The translations under genes and the position numbers were made by a program. From assembly GCF_019242955.1 (NCBI RefSeq), contig NZ_CP066129.1, positions 434,001 to 498,000 of the forward strand: a stretch of 64,000 nt of DNA, written 5' to 3'. The DNA comes from Morganella morganii (GTDB lineage Bacteria; Pseudomonadota; Gammaproteobacteria; Enterobacterales; Enterobacteriaceae). Under the pieces are notes generated by a model. It saw nothing but the letters and a program-made list of their open reading frames with translations. It was not told where the DNA came from and did not search any database. Below are positions 44,594 to 53,857 of this stretch, in pieces. Numbering within the stretch: the first letter of the stretch is position 1; every line of letters begins with the position of its first letter.

Positions 44594-45571
44594 ATGTCGA
44601 CGAGTCTGACCTACTGTTATTTGCCGAATGAAATCCATAAATGGCCGGGTCTTCCTCTTTCCCTGAGCGGTGATGAGGTCATGCCGCTGGACTACCGGGC
44701 GGGCGACAGCGGCTGGCTGCTGTACGGGCGCGGGCTGGATAAAGCGCGGATCAGCGACTTCCAGCACCGGTTGGGTGCGGCAATTGTGGTGGTCTCGTCA
44801 TGGCGGATTGATGACTATCAGGTGGTCCGGATTGCGGGCAGCCTGACCGGGCGTATCAAGCGTGTGGCTGATGAATTTCAGATGGATGTGGTGCCGCTGG
44901 GGAACATTCCGAAATTGCGTTCTCCGGGACTACTGATGATGGATATGGATTCCACTGCGATCCAAATCGAATGTATCGATGAAATTGCCCGGCTGGCCGG
45001 AGTCGGTGATGAAGTTGCGGACGTGACAGAAAGAGCGATGCAGGGCGAGCTGGATTTCAGCGAAAGCCTCAAAGCGCGCGTCGGCCTGCTGGCCGGGGCA
45101 GATGCCGCTATTTTACAGCAGGTACTGGATACACTGCCGCTGATGCCGGGGCTGACCAGCCTGGTGCGGAAACTCCAGGCGATGGACTGGCATGTCGCGA
45201 TTGCCTCAGGCGGATTTACTTTCTACGCCAATCATTTAAAAGATTCTCTGCGCCTGATTGCTGTCTATGCCAATCAGCTGGAAATTAAAGACGGCAAACT
45301 GACCGGAAAAGTCAAAGGCCCGGTGGTGGATGCCAAATACAAAGCACAGGCGCTGGTGAAACTGGCAGAATTTCTCAATATTCCGTTAGAACAGACCGTG
45401 GCTATCGGTGATGGTGCCAATGACCTGAAAATGCTGAAAAAAGCAGGCCTTGGAATTGCATTCCATGCCAAACCGAAAGTTTATGCACGGGCAAAAGTGG
45501 CTATCCGCCACGCTGATCTGATGGGGGTCATGTGTACCCTCAGCGGTGGTCTGAAACACGAAGAACGTTAA
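44594..45571 (+). CDS. serB: Phosphoserine phosphatase SerB
   Basis: 325 residues (E. coli 322). The HAD nucleophile motif DMDSTAIQIECID near residue 117, motif II Ser in IASGGFTF near residue 203, and motif IV GDGANDLKML near 277 are intact. Last step of serine synthesis: phosphoserine to serine. The ATG at 44594 has ggag nine bases before it; a TTG immediately upstream is an alternative. Followed closely by radA, as in E. coli. Confidence 0.97.
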   Translation: MSTSLTYCYLPNEIHKWPGLPLSLSGDEVMPLDYRAGDSGWLLYGRGLDKARISDFQHRLGAAIVVVSSWRIDDYQVVRIAGSLTGRIKRVADEFQMDVVPLGNIPKLRSPGLLMMDMDSTAIQIECIDEIARLAGVGDEVADVTERAMQGELDFSESLKARVGLLAGADAAILQQVLDTLPLMPGLTSLVRKLQAMDWHVAIASGGFTFYANHLKDSLRLIAVYANQLEIKDGKLTGKVKGPVVDAKYKAQALVKLAEFLNIPLEQTVAIGDGANDLKMLKKAGLGIAFHAKPKVYARAKVAIRHADLMGVMCTLSGGLKHEER

Positions 45572-45596
45572 TTTATCAGTTATTACGGGGTCACGA

Positions 45597-46985
45597 GTGG
45601 CAAAACCAGCAAAACGCGCCTTTGTCTGTAATGAGTGCGGGGCGGATTATCCCCGCTGGCAGGGGCAGTGCACCGCGTGTCAGGCGTGGAATACCATCAC
45701 GGAAGTCCGGCTGGCTTCTGTTTCATCTTCGGCGGCACGCAGTGACCGTCTCAGCGGTTATGCCGGACAGAGCGGCATCAGCAAAGTGCAGAAGCTGTCG
45801 GAAATCAGTCTTGAGGAACTGCCGCGTTTCTCCACCGGTTTCAAAGAATTTGACCGCGTGCTGGGCGGCGGCGTGGTGCCTGGCAGTGCCATTCTGATCG
45901 GCGGTAATCCGGGCGCCGGGAAAAGTACTCTGCTGTTACAGACCATGTGTCAGCTCGCCGCACAGATGAAAACCCTGTATGTCACGGGGGAAGAGTCCCT
46001 GCAGCAGGTGGCGATGCGGGCGCACCGTCTCGGACTGCCGATGGACAACCTCAATATGCTGTCGGAAACGGCGATTGAGCAGATTTGCCTGATCGCAGAG
46101 CAGGAGCAGCCGAAGCTGATGGTGATTGACTCCATCCAGGTGATGCACATGGCGGATATTCAGTCTTCGCCGGGCAGTGTGGCACAGGTGCGCGAAACCG
46201 CCGCCTATCTGACCCGCTTTGCCAAAACCCGGGGTGTGGCGATCATTATGGTCGGTCACGTCACCAAAGACGGCTCTCTGGCCGGGCCGAAAGTGCTTGA
46301 GCACTGTATTGACTGCTCGGTCATGCTCGACGGCGAGGCCGATTCCCGTTTCCGTACGCTGCGCAGTCATAAAAACCGCTTTGGTGCGGTGAATGAGCTG
46401 GGGGTGTTTGCCATGACGGAGCAGGGGCTGCGCGAGGTGAGCAACCCGTCCGCCATTTTCCTGAGCCGCGGGGATGAAATCACGTCCGGCAGTTCAGTGA
46501 TGGTGGTCTGGGAAGGCACGCGTCCGCTGCTGGTGGAAATCCAGGCGCTGGTGGATCACTCGATGATGTCGAATCCGCGCCGTGTGGCGGTCGGGCTGGA
46601 GCAGAACCGGCTGGCGATCCTGCTGGCCGTGCTGCACCGTCACGGCGGATTGCAGATGTCGGATCAGGATGTGTTCGTCAACGTGGTCGGCGGGGTAAAA
46701 GTGACAGAAACCAGTGCGGATCTGGCATTGCTGCTCTCGCTGGTGTCCAGTTTCCGTGACCGGCCGATCCCGCGTGATGTGGTGATTTTCGGTGAAGTCG
46801 GACTGGCGGGGGAGATCCGTCCGGTACCGAGCGGCCAGGAGCGGATCTCGGAAGCAGCCAAACACGGCTTTAAGCGGGCGATTGTACCGAATGCCAACCG
46901 CCCGAAAAATCCGCCGCCGGGCATGCAGGTGTTCGGAGTGAAAAAATTATCGGATGCCCTGTCTGTACTGGATGAACTGGAATAA
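45597..46985 (+). CDS. radA: DNA repair and recombination ATPase RadA (Sms)
   Basis: 462 residues (E. coli 460). N-terminal C4 zinc finger (CNECGADYPRWQGQCTAC), Walker A GGNPGAGKSTLL near residue 97, the RadA-specific KNRFG motif near 260, and a Lon-like C-terminal domain. Promotes branch migration in homologous recombination. Start is GTG at 45597, giving VAKPAKRAFVC; E. coli aligns from this residue. 25 bp after serB. Confidence 0.96.
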   Translation: MAKPAKRAFVCNECGADYPRWQGQCTACQAWNTITEVRLASVSSSAARSDRLSGYAGQSGISKVQKLSEISLEELPRFSTGFKEFDRVLGGGVVPGSAILIGGNPGAGKSTLLLQTMCQLAAQMKTLYVTGEESLQQVAMRAHRLGLPMDNLNMLSETAIEQICLIAEQEQPKLMVIDSIQVMHMADIQSSPGSVAQVRETAAYLTRFAKTRGVAIIMVGHVTKDGSLAGPKVLEHCIDCSVMLDGEADSRFRTLRSHKNRFGAVNELGVFAMTEQGLREVSNPSAIFLSRGDEITSGSSVMVVWEGTRPLLVEIQALVDHSMMSNPRRVAVGLEQNRLAILLAVLHRHGGLQMSDQDVFVNVVGGVKVTETSADLALLLSLVSSFRDRPIPRDVVIFGEVGLAGEIRPVPSGQERISEAAKHGFKRAIVPNANRPKNPPPGMQVFGVKKLSDALSVLDELE

Positions 46986-47000
46986 GTGAGGCAGCAGAGA

Positions 47001-48263
47001 ATGACGGATTTTTCCTATCTGAAACAAGCCATTAAACAGGCCGGTGTGACACTTCAGCAACTGGCGGATCAGTGCGGGGTGACCAAAGGGTATCTCAGCC
47101 AGCTGATTAACAACAAAATCAAAAGTCCCGGCGGTCAGAAACTGGCCAGTCTGCACAGCGCGCTGGGGCTGGATTATCCGCTGAAGAAAAAAAGCGTCGG
47201 AGTGGTGTTCGGCAAGTTTTATCCGCTGCATACCGGGCATATCTACCTGATCCAGCGCGCGTGCAGCCAGGTGGATGAGCTGCATGTGATCCTCTGCCAT
47301 GACGAGCCGCGTGATAAGGCGTTATTTATCAACAGTTCTATGTCTCAGCAGCCGACAGTCAGTGACCGTCTGCGCTGGCTGCTGCAAACGTTTAAGTATC
47401 AGAAAAATATCCGTATTCACTCATTTGATGAGCATGCCTATGACCCGTATCCGCACGGCTGGGAACACTGGAGTCAGGGCGTGTGCCAGTTTATGCGGGA
47501 AAAAGGGATCACACCGGATTTTATCTATTCAGGTGAGAAAGCGGATGTGCCGCGTTACCGTGAATCGTTCGGTATCGAAACGGTGCTTATCGACCCGGAA
47601 CGCACCTTTATGAATATCAGCGGACGGCAGATCCGTCAGGCGCCATTCCGCTACTGGGACTATATCCCGACAGAGGTAAAACCTTTCTTTGTGCGGACCG
47701 TGGCGGTGCTCGGCGGGGAATCCAGCGGTAAATCCACACTCGTCAATAAACTGGCGAATATGTTCAATACCACCAGTGCCTGGGAATACGGGCGTGATTA
47801 CGTGTTTTCCCATCTGGGCGGCGATGAAATGGCGCTGCAATATTCCGATTATGACAAAATCGCACTGGGACATGCACAGTACATTGATTTTGCAGTAAAA
47901 TATGCGAATAAAGTTGCTTTTGTGGATACGGATTTTGTCACGACACAGGCGTTTTGCAAACGCTATGAAGGCAAAGAGCATCCGTTTGTGCAGGCGCTGA
48001 TTGCCGAATACCGCTTTGATCTGGTGATCCTGCTGGAAAATAACACACCGTGGGTGGCGGACGGGTTACGCAGCCTCGGCAGTGATAATGACCGTAAAGC
48101 GTTTCAGGATCTGCTTATCAGTATGCTGCGGGAAAACGGCATTAAGTTTGTCCATGTGACATCAGGGGACTATGACACCCGTTTTCTTGAATGTGTGGAT
48201 TTGGTTCAGCATCTGCTGATGCTGGATACCCCTGAAATTCGTGACGGGGATCAGCAAAAATAA
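47001..48263 (+). CDS. nadR: Trifunctional NAD regulator NadR
   Basis: 420 residues. An N-terminal helix-turn-helix (CGVTKGYLSQLINNKIKSP) gives NAD-responsive repression. The middle domain has the nucleotidyltransferase motif GKFYPLHTGHIYLIQ near residue 71 (NMN adenylyltransferase). The C-terminal kinase domain has Walker A GGESSGKSTLVNKL near 239 (ribosylnicotinamide kinase). ATG at 47001 aligns with E. coli MSSFDYLK; a GTG at 46986 is less likely. Follows radA by 15 bp. Confidence 0.95.
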   Translation: MTDFSYLKQAIKQAGVTLQQLADQCGVTKGYLSQLINNKIKSPGGQKLASLHSALGLDYPLKKKSVGVVFGKFYPLHTGHIYLIQRACSQVDELHVILCHDEPRDKALFINSSMSQQPTVSDRLRWLLQTFKYQKNIRIHSFDEHAYDPYPHGWEHWSQGVCQFMREKGITPDFIYSGEKADVPRYRESFGIETVLIDPERTFMNISGRQIRQAPFRYWDYIPTEVKPFFVRTVAVLGGESSGKSTLVNKLANMFNTTSAWEYGRDYVFSHLGGDEMALQYSDYDKIALGHAQYIDFAVKYANKVAFVDTDFVTTQAFCKRYEGKEHPFVQALIAEYRFDLVILLENNTPWVADGLRSLGSDNDRKAFQDLLISMLRENGIKFVHVTSGDYDTRFLECVDLVQHLLMLDTPEIRDGDQQK

Positions 48264-48559
48264 AGAATACAGAGAAAATTGAAAATTAATCGGGGTATTT
48301 CCGGGAGAAATTATTTTTCTCTTCTATACTGAAAGAACAAGGACAACACACAGCGTCCGGCAGAATTCAGGGCAACAAAGGGAGGAAAGATGAAGAGTAA
48401 AGGATCCCTTTACTGATGGTGTTAACTGATTGATTTGTTGATCGGTTTTAGTGTTAGAAAGCGGTAAATATGAAGTAGTAAGTCAGCTTCGGTTGTACCT
48501 TAAGTACCAGGTTCAATGTAATACCCGTAACAAAAAACACTCTTTTATCCATCCAACCA
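48264..48559 (+). other. Non-coding region after nadR with a very short ORF and hairpins; possible small RNA or leader
   Basis: Contains a strong ribosome-binding site (gggagg) seven bases before an ATG at 48390 that opens an 8-codon ORF (MKSKGSLY, stop at 48414-48416). The same bases form an 8-bp stem agtaaagg/cctttact with a 3-nt loop, which would hide the end of the mini-ORF. A tatact hexamer lies at 48325-48330. A good terminator follows at 48560-48594. The arrangement suggests a short stable RNA, perhaps with a peptide, but nothing known was recognised. Confidence 0.4.
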
Positions 48560-48594
48560 AAAATGCCGCGCGGTTCCTCACCACGCGGCATTTT
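48560..48594. terminator. Bidirectional terminator between the nadR side and yoeB
   Basis: A perfect 11-bp stem aaaatgccgcg/cgcggcatttt. T residues follow on both strands, so it can end both the plus-strand transcript and yefM-yoeB. Confidence 0.85.
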
Positions 48595-48848
48595 CAGTAA
48601 TGATACCGGCAGGCCGCCACCTCAACACCCTGGTTAGTGACACGGTAAACTAACCGGTGTTCTTCTGTTATTCGCCGCGACCACCAGCCGGAGAGATTAT
48701 TCTTCAGTGGTTCCGGCTTTCCTATACCTGAGAAAGGCGTTCTTTGTGCAGCTTTAATTAATTCGTTGATACGTCTGAGGGTTTTTTTATCTGTATTTTG
48801 CCAGTACAGATAGTCTTCCCATGCCTGAGACGAAAACGTCAATGTCAT
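48594..48848 (-). CDS. yoeB: YoeB-type toxin, ribosome-dependent mRNA interferase
   Basis: 84 residues, the standard length (E. coli YoeB 84). The sequence has [39 protein letters not shown], the Arg in [11 protein letters not shown], and C-terminal CRYHY with the catalytic-type His and terminal Tyr. Cleaves mRNA in the ribosomal A site when free of its antitoxin. The start overlaps the yefM stop by 4 bp. Confidence 0.94.
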   Translation of the reverse strand: MTLTFSSQAWEDYLYWQNTDKKTLRRINELIKAAQRTPFSGIGKPEPLKNNLSGWWSRRITEEHRLVYRVTNQGVEVAACRYHY

Positions 48849-49096
48849 TCATTGATTTCCTTTTTGAGTCCCTTGCCGGCATTCAATTCATCAATGGAAT
48901 CCATTAAACGTCGCGCGTTATTAGGTGAACGCATTAAATAGGCGGTCTCTTCCAGAGACTGATATTCATCAAGTGATAATAATACACATGCAGTGCCTTT
49001 CTGCCGGGTAATCAAAATAGGGATACGGTCATCCACTGTTTCATTCATCGCAGCGGTGAGATTCTGCCGTACTTCACTGTATGTTAATGTTTTCAT
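48845..49096 (-). CDS. yefM: YefM-type antitoxin
   Basis: 83 residues of the Phd/YefM family. The N-terminal DNA-binding fold ([19 protein letters not shown]) and the [21 protein letters not shown] core are typical. The C-terminal tail ([21 protein letters not shown]) wraps and blocks YoeB. It represses its own promoter, with YoeB as co-repressor. The pair sits between nadR and ettA, where E. coli has no such genes, so it is a small insertion. Confidence 0.95.
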   Translation of the reverse strand: MKTLTYSEVRQNLTAAMNETVDDRIPILITRQKGTACVLLSLDEYQSLEETAYLMRSPNNARRLMDSIDELNAGKGLKKEINE

Positions 49097-49108
49097 TTTG
49101 ATTCCTCA

Positions 49109-49170
49109 TGTACGAATTCTGTACAGGAAGAGTATAGCTTACCGGCCTTTCAGGTACAAGTTATTGTACA
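49109..49170 (-). promoter_or_regulatory. yefM-yoeB promoter with TGTACA operator hexamers
   Basis: Minus-strand -35 ttgtac (complement of 49154-49159) and -10 tatact (complement of 49131-49136) are 17 bp apart. Hexamers or near-hexamers of tgtaca occur at about 49109, 49120-49125 and 49165-49170, and the -35 itself overlaps one. Tgtaca is the known YefM recognition core, so autoregulation is expected. Confidence 0.8.
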
Positions 49171-49186
49171 ATGTGTGCGGGGGGAA

Positions 49187-49222
49187 AAAAAAGCCGCGTA
49201 ATTTTCACCACGCGGCTTTTTT
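49187..49222 (-). terminator. Terminator of ettA
   Basis: A perfect 13-bp stem aaaaaagccgcgt/acgcggctttttt with a 10-nt loop. On the minus strand it is followed by a T run just past the ettA stop. Confidence 0.88.
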
Positions 49223-49233
49223 GGTCATATGAC

Positions 49234-50901
49234 CTACTTGGTCATACGTTTGTACTTGATGCGGTGCGGCTCCAGTGCGGCCTCGCCGAGAGTCCGTTTC
49301 TTGTAATCTTCATATTCACTGAAGTTACCTTCGAAGAACTCCACTTTCCCCTCATCCTGATAGTCGATGATATGGGTAGCGATACGGTCAAGGAACCAGC
49401 GGTCATGGGAAATGACCATCGCGCAGCCCGGGAACTCCAGCAGGGCGTTTTCCAGTGCGCGCAGGGTTTCGATATCCAGGTCGTTGGTCGGTTCATCGAG
49501 AAGCAGCATGTTGCCGCCGACCTGCAACAGTTTCGCCAGATGCAGACGACCACGCTCACCACCGGATAATTCGCCGACACGTTTGCCCTGATCAACGCCT
49601 TTGAAGTTAAAGCGCCCGACATAAGCACGGCTCGGAATTTCAGTGGTGCCGATACGCATGATATCCTGCCCGCCGGAGACTTCTTCCCAGACGGTTTTCT
49701 TATCATCCATCGCATCACGGAACTGATCGACAGATGCGATAGTGACGGTATCACCGAGAGTGATCGTACCGGAATCCGGCTGTTCTTTACCGCTGATCAT
49801 GCGGAACAGGGTGGATTTACCCGCACCGTTCGGCCCGATAATCCCGACGATCGCGCCTTTCGGCAGAGAGAAACTCAGATTATCAATCAGAGTGCGGCCA
49901 TCGTAGGATTTGGTCAGGTTTTCCACTTCCAGCACTTTGTCACCCAGACGCGGACCAGGCGGAATAAAGAGTTCGTTAGTCTCGTTACGTTTCTGGTACT
50001 CGACGCTGTTCAGTTCCTCAAAGCGGGCCAGACGGGCCTTGCCTTTGGACTGGCGGCCTTTCGGATTCTGACGGATCCACTCCAGCTCTTTCTCGATAGA
50101 CTTACGGCGGGCAGCTTCGGAAGAAGCTTCCTGCGCCAGACGGGCATCTTTCTGCTCCAGCCAGCTGGAGTAGTTGCCTTCCCACGGAATACCTTCACCG
50201 CGGTCGAGTTCGAGGATCCAGCCGGCGACATTATCGAGGAAGTAACGGTCGTGGGTGATCGCCACAACGGTGCCCTCGTAGTCGTGCAGGAAGCGTTCCA
50301 GCCAGGCAACAGATTCCGCATCCAGGTGGTTGGTTGGTTCGTCCAGCAACAGCATATCCGGTTTTTCCAGCAGCAGGCGGCAGATAGCCACACGGCGGCG
50401 CTCACCCCCGGAAAGATTACCGATTTTGGCATCCCAGGCCGGTAAACGCAGGGCGTCTGCCGCACGTTCCAGCTGGTTTTCCAGATTATGACCGTCATGA
50501 GACTGGATAATCGCTTCCAGTTCACCCTGTTCTTTGGCGAGTTTGTCAAAGTCCGCATCCGGGTCCGCGTACAGTGCGTACACCTCATCCAGACGGGTCA
50601 GGGCATTTTTCACTTCAGCTACCGCTTCTTCAACTGCTTCACGGACAGTGTGTTCCGGATTCAGTTTTGGTTCCTGCGGCAGATAACCGATGTTCAGGCC
50701 GGGCTGCGGGCGTGCTTCACCTTCAATATCGGTATCCACACCTGCCATAATGCGCAGCAGGGTTGATTTACCGGCACCATTCAGGCCGAGAACACCGATT
50801 TTGGCGCCCGGGAAGAAACTCAGAGAGATATCTTTCAGTATATGACGCTTCGGCGGCACAATTTTGCCGACACGGTGCATCGAATAAACGTATTGAGCCA
50901 A
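49234..50901 (-). CDS. ettA: Energy-dependent translational throttle ABC-F protein EttA
   Basis: 555 residues, exactly the E. coli length, with TTG as the likely start (MAQYVYSMHRVGKI aligns with E. coli MAQFVYTMHRVGKV); aagg lies nine bases upstream. Two ABC domains: Walker A GLNGAGKSTLL and GPNGAGKSTLF, signatures LSGGERRR and LSGGERGR, plus the arm and P-site tRNA interaction linker rich in charged residues. EttA binds the ribosomal E site and controls entry into elongation according to ATP/ADP. Confidence 0.96.
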   Translation of the reverse strand: MAQYVYSMHRVGKIVPPKRHILKDISLSFFPGAKIGVLGLNGAGKSTLLRIMAGVDTDIEGEARPQPGLNIGYLPQEPKLNPEHTVREAVEEAVAEVKNALTRLDEVYALYADPDADFDKLAKEQGELEAIIQSHDGHNLENQLERAADALRLPAWDAKIGNLSGGERRRVAICRLLLEKPDMLLLDEPTNHLDAESVAWLERFLHDYEGTVVAITHDRYFLDNVAGWILELDRGEGIPWEGNYSSWLEQKDARLAQEASSEAARRKSIEKELEWIRQNPKGRQSKGKARLARFEELNSVEYQKRNETNELFIPPGPRLGDKVLEVENLTKSYDGRTLIDNLSFSLPKGAIVGIIGPNGAGKSTLFRMISGKEQPDSGTITLGDTVTIASVDQFRDAMDDKKTVWEEVSGGQDIMRIGTTEIPSRAYVGRFNFKGVDQGKRVGELSGGERGRLHLAKLLQVGGNMLLLDEPTNDLDIETLRALENALLEFPGCAMVISHDRWFLDRIATHIIDYQDEGKVEFFEGNFSEYEDYKKRTLGEAALEPHRIKYKRMTK

Positions 50902-51142
50902 TGTAGTATACCTTTTTTCGTTGATGGGGCATCTGTGGGGCATTATGACTAAGTTTTACGTTTAGTTAAAGCCACTCCGGTGTCAGTATTGCCCGGTTGC
51001 CGGCAGTGACCGGCGGGTACAGCAGATCACGCATTCTAACATTGGCCTGATTTATTCTCACGATGATAGTGCCGGAGGCGGGATCCGTATCATAGCGGAA
51101 CGGAACTGGTGTGATACCCCGCGCCGGAAGCTGCGGTTTTAT
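50902..51142. other. Promoter region of ettA and non-coding DNA
   Basis: Contains the inverted repeat gccgg-cagtga-ccggc near 51000 and the expected ettA promoter. A minus-strand frame (50966-51181) encodes no recognisable protein and begins inside a terminator hairpin, so I do not call it. Confidence 0.4.
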
Positions 51143-51261
51143 AAAAAAAAAAACGACCGGAGTCGTCTTAAATATCTTCACTTCTTATAGATATAGAGTT
51201 CGGGTTCCTGCTTACCGCAGCAAGCAGTATTTCAAATTGTTATCATGATAATTTTTAAATT
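51143..51261 (-). ncRNA. Candidate trans-acting small RNA (Hfq-type architecture)
   Basis: On the minus strand a -10 tataat (complement of 51268-51273) is followed, after a short AT-rich stretch, by a hairpin ctgctt/aagcag (51208-51227). Then comes an unpaired A/U-rich stretch of about 40 nt, and finally a Rho-independent terminator acgac-tccg-gtcgt with eleven T (51143-51166). No protein-coding gene feeds this terminator, so an independent transcript of about 120 nt is the simplest reading. The -35 (tggcat) is poor, so an activator may be needed. No known sRNA was recognised. Confidence 0.5.
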
Positions 51262-51514
51262 GAAAATATTATATATTAATTGCGTCTCTGATGCCAGATT
51301 ATACAACTACTTATTGGCGGGTAATCCATCATTTATGGCATAGGGAATACACAATATGAATAGTCAGACATATATTCTGAATAATATCATTTTTTAGTGT
51401 CTGGTTATCCGGTACAACGGTATGATTTGTGTCTGCTGAGCAGGGCACTTACACTGTGTATCAGGGTCTGAAGTATTCTACAGATAAACGGGATTAAGGA
51501 GACAGGAGCAGATT

Positions 51515-53440
51515 ATGAGGAAATGTACATGGCCGGGCGTGGCGGCCCTCAGCATGCTGATGTTTTCAGCACTGGCGTCAGCGGATTCACTGAGTGAGCA
51601 GCGTCAGCGCTATCAGGATGTCAAATCTGCGTGGGATGCCAATAATATGGCGGAAGTGGAACGCCTGATGCCGTCACTGCGGGACTACCCGCTCTATCCT
51701 TATCTGGAATACCGTGAGCTGACACAGGATATGAGCCTGCTGACAGCCGGTCAGGTGAAAACCTTTACGGATACTCATCCGAATCTGCCGTCAGCGGCAA
51801 GCCTGAAAAATAAATTTATCAGTGAACTGGCCAAACGCAATGACTGGCAGGGGTTGATCAGCTTCAGCACCACCGTGCCGAAACCGGTCAGTGCGAAGTG
51901 TGATTACTATTATGCCAACTGGCAGACCGGAAACCGTCAGGTTGCGCTCGACGGGGCAAAATCGATCTGGCCGGCAGGTAATTCTCTGCCGTCCTCCTGC
52001 GACAAGTTATTTGATGTCTGGGATCAGTCGGGCGGGCTGACACCGGAGCGTATCCTCGAACGTATCAGTCTCGCGCTGAAAAACGGCAATTCCTCTCTGG
52101 TCAGTTATCTGGCAAAACGTTTACCTGCTTCTTATCAGACCATCAGTAATGGTCTGATTAATTTACAGAAAAATCCGGCATCGGTAGTGACATTTGCACA
52201 ACTGAGCCCGACTGATTTTACCCGTCAGGCTACCATTTCTGCATTTTCCGCTTACGCCCGCAAATCACCGGATGCCGCCCGCGCGGATCTGAACAGTGTG
52301 GCGCGCGCCCAGAAAATGAATGACAGCGAGCGGCAGCAACTGAAAGATGCCATTGCATGGCAGTATATGGGAAGTGATGTCACCCCGGAGCAGGCTGCCT
52401 GGCGTGATGAGGTGATTCAGGAAACGGATTCGGTGACGCTGCGTGAACGCCGTGTGCGTCTGGCACTGAGCAACGCCGATGATCGCGATCTGGATCGCTG
52501 GCTGACCTGGTTACCGGCTGATGCGCAGCAGAAAGAGGAGTGGCAGTACTGGCGCGCCGTGCTGCTGGAAAAAGGCGGTAATAAAGCGGCTGCAGATGCC
52601 ATTCTGGAAAAAATCACACAGGGACGCGGATTTTACCCGATGGTCGCGGCACAGCGTCTGGGCAAACCGTATGTCATGATGGTTAATGCAGCGGATAAAC
52701 CGGACAACACGATCAGTAATCTGCCTGAGATTCAGCGCATCCGTGAACTGCTGTACTGGCAGATGGAGGGGCTGGCCCGTACCGAGTGGCTGAACCTGGT
52801 CAGCAGCCAGACACCGGCACGCAAAGCGCAGCTGGCGCGTTATGCGCTGGAACAGGGCTGGGCGGATCTGAGTGTGCAGGCAACGATCAACGGCAAGCTG
52901 TGGGATCATCTGGAAGAACGTTTCCCGCTGGCCTGGCAGAGTGAGTTTGATGAATTCACACAGAATAAAAATATCAGCAAAAGCTATGCGATGGCGATAG
53001 CCCGTCAGGAAAGTGCCTGGAACCCGCAGGCGCGTTCACCGGTCGGTGCGACCGGGCTGATGCAGCTGATGCCGGCAACGGCAAGCCAGACTGTCCGCGA
53101 CAACGGCATTACGGATTACAGCAATACCGCGCAACTGGTTAATCCGCGCAAAAATATTGAGATAGGTACGGCGTATCTCAACGGCGTGTATAACCAGTTT
53201 GGTCAGAACCGTATCCTGGCGAGTGCCGCTTATAACGCGGGTCCTAACCGGGTAACCCGCTGGCTGAGCAACAGCGGCGGACGGCTGGATGCGGTTGCCT
53301 TTGTGGAAACCATTCCGTTTGCGGAAACACGGGGTTATGTGAAGAATGTGCTGGCGTTTGATGTCTTTTATCAGAACTTCCTGAAAGGGCAGCGCCCGGC
53401 GGATGTACTGACCCCTTCTGAACAATCCATGCGTTACTGA
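51515..53440 (+). CDS. slt: Soluble lytic murein transglycosylase Slt70
   Basis: 641 residues (E. coli 645). The signal peptide (LSMLMFSALASA, cleavage near residue 23) sends it to the periplasm. The long alpha-superhelical U and L domains (to about residue 450) form the doughnut. The C-terminal lysozyme-like domain starts with ISKSYAMAIARQESAWN, whose Glu is the catalytic acid, followed by GATGLMQLMPATA and SAAYNAGPNRV. Cleaves peptidoglycan glycan strands to 1,6-anhydro products. Followed by trpR as in E. coli. Confidence 0.96.
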   Translation: MRKCTWPGVAALSMLMFSALASADSLSEQRQRYQDVKSAWDANNMAEVERLMPSLRDYPLYPYLEYRELTQDMSLLTAGQVKTFTDTHPNLPSAASLKNKFISELAKRNDWQGLISFSTTVPKPVSAKCDYYYANWQTGNRQVALDGAKSIWPAGNSLPSSCDKLFDVWDQSGGLTPERILERISLALKNGNSSLVSYLAKRLPASYQTISNGLINLQKNPASVVTFAQLSPTDFTRQATISAFSAYARKSPDAARADLNSVARAQKMNDSERQQLKDAIAWQYMGSDVTPEQAAWRDEVIQETDSVTLRERRVRLALSNADDRDLDRWLTWLPADAQQKEEWQYWRAVLLEKGGNKAAADAILEKITQGRGFYPMVAAQRLGKPYVMMVNAADKPDNTISNLPEIQRIRELLYWQMEGLARTEWLNLVSSQTPARKAQLARYALEQGWADLSVQATINGKLWDHLEERFPLAWQSEFDEFTQNKNISKSYAMAIARQESAWNPQARSPVGATGLMQLMPATASQTVRDNGITDYSNTAQLVNPRKNIEIGTAYLNGVYNQFGQNRILASAAYNAGPNRVTRWLSNSGGRLDAVAFVETIPFAETRGYVKNVLAFDVFYQNFLKGQRPADVLTPSEQSMRY

Positions 53441-53453
53441 TAGTCCCTTTCCG

Positions 53454-53490
53454 GCCCGGTTCAGCAGAAGACAGCTGCACCGGGCTTGTG
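53454..53490 (+). terminator. Probable slt terminator
   Basis: Stem gcccggt/accgggc (7 bp, extended by tcagc/gctgc) is followed by ttgtgttatt. Only a partial T tract is present. Confidence 0.5.
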
Positions 53491-53500
53491 TTATTCTGGC

Positions 53501-53520
53501 TGTACTAGTTAACGGGTACT
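53501..53520. promoter_or_regulatory. TrpR operator at the trpR promoter
   Basis: tgtactagttaacgggtact closely matches the palindromic trp operator consensus (gtactagttaactagtac), with changes only in one half. Autoregulation of trpR by tryptophan-bound TrpR is well known in E. coli. Confidence 0.85.
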
Positions 53521-53550
53521 TTTTGTACTCACGATCCTATGGGGTGACAC

Positions 53551-53856
53551 ATGACAACAGACCAACTTCAGGACAGTGACTGGCAGCGCTTTGTCAGCCT
53601 GCTGCGCAACGCCTATTCACAGGATATTGAATCCCATCTTTTTCAGCTGCTGTTTACCCCTGATGAGCGCACGGCACTCGGAACACGCGTGCGGATCGTC
53701 GAGGAACTCCTGCGCGGTAAGATGAGCCAGCGTGAACTGAAAAGTGAGCTGGGCGTCGGAATTGCAACCATCACCCGCGGCTCCAACAGCCTGAAATATG
53801 CCCCGGAAGAGGTAAAAGCCTGGCTGGAGCAGGAGCTGCTCTCCGGTAAAAAATAG
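53551..53856 (+). CDS. trpR: trp operon repressor TrpR
   Basis: 101 residues (E. coli 108). The helix-turn-helix [21 protein letters not shown] (about residues 60-80) and the tryptophan-binding region around LRGKM are conserved, as is the dimer core IVEELLRG. With tryptophan bound it represses trp, aroH, mtr and its own gene. Follows slt with a clear trp operator ahead of it. Confidence 0.96.
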   Translation: MTTDQLQDSDWQRFVSLLRNAYSQDIESHLFQLLFTPDERTALGTRVRIVEELLRGKMSQRELKSELGVGIATITRGSNSLKYAPEEVKAWLEQELLSGKK

Positions 53857-53857
53857 T

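Noticed and set aside
50966..51181. Minus-strand frame of 71 codons between ettA and slt
   Set aside because: It begins within the sequence of a terminator hairpin with a poly-T tract; the terminator reading explains the bases better and no product is recognised.
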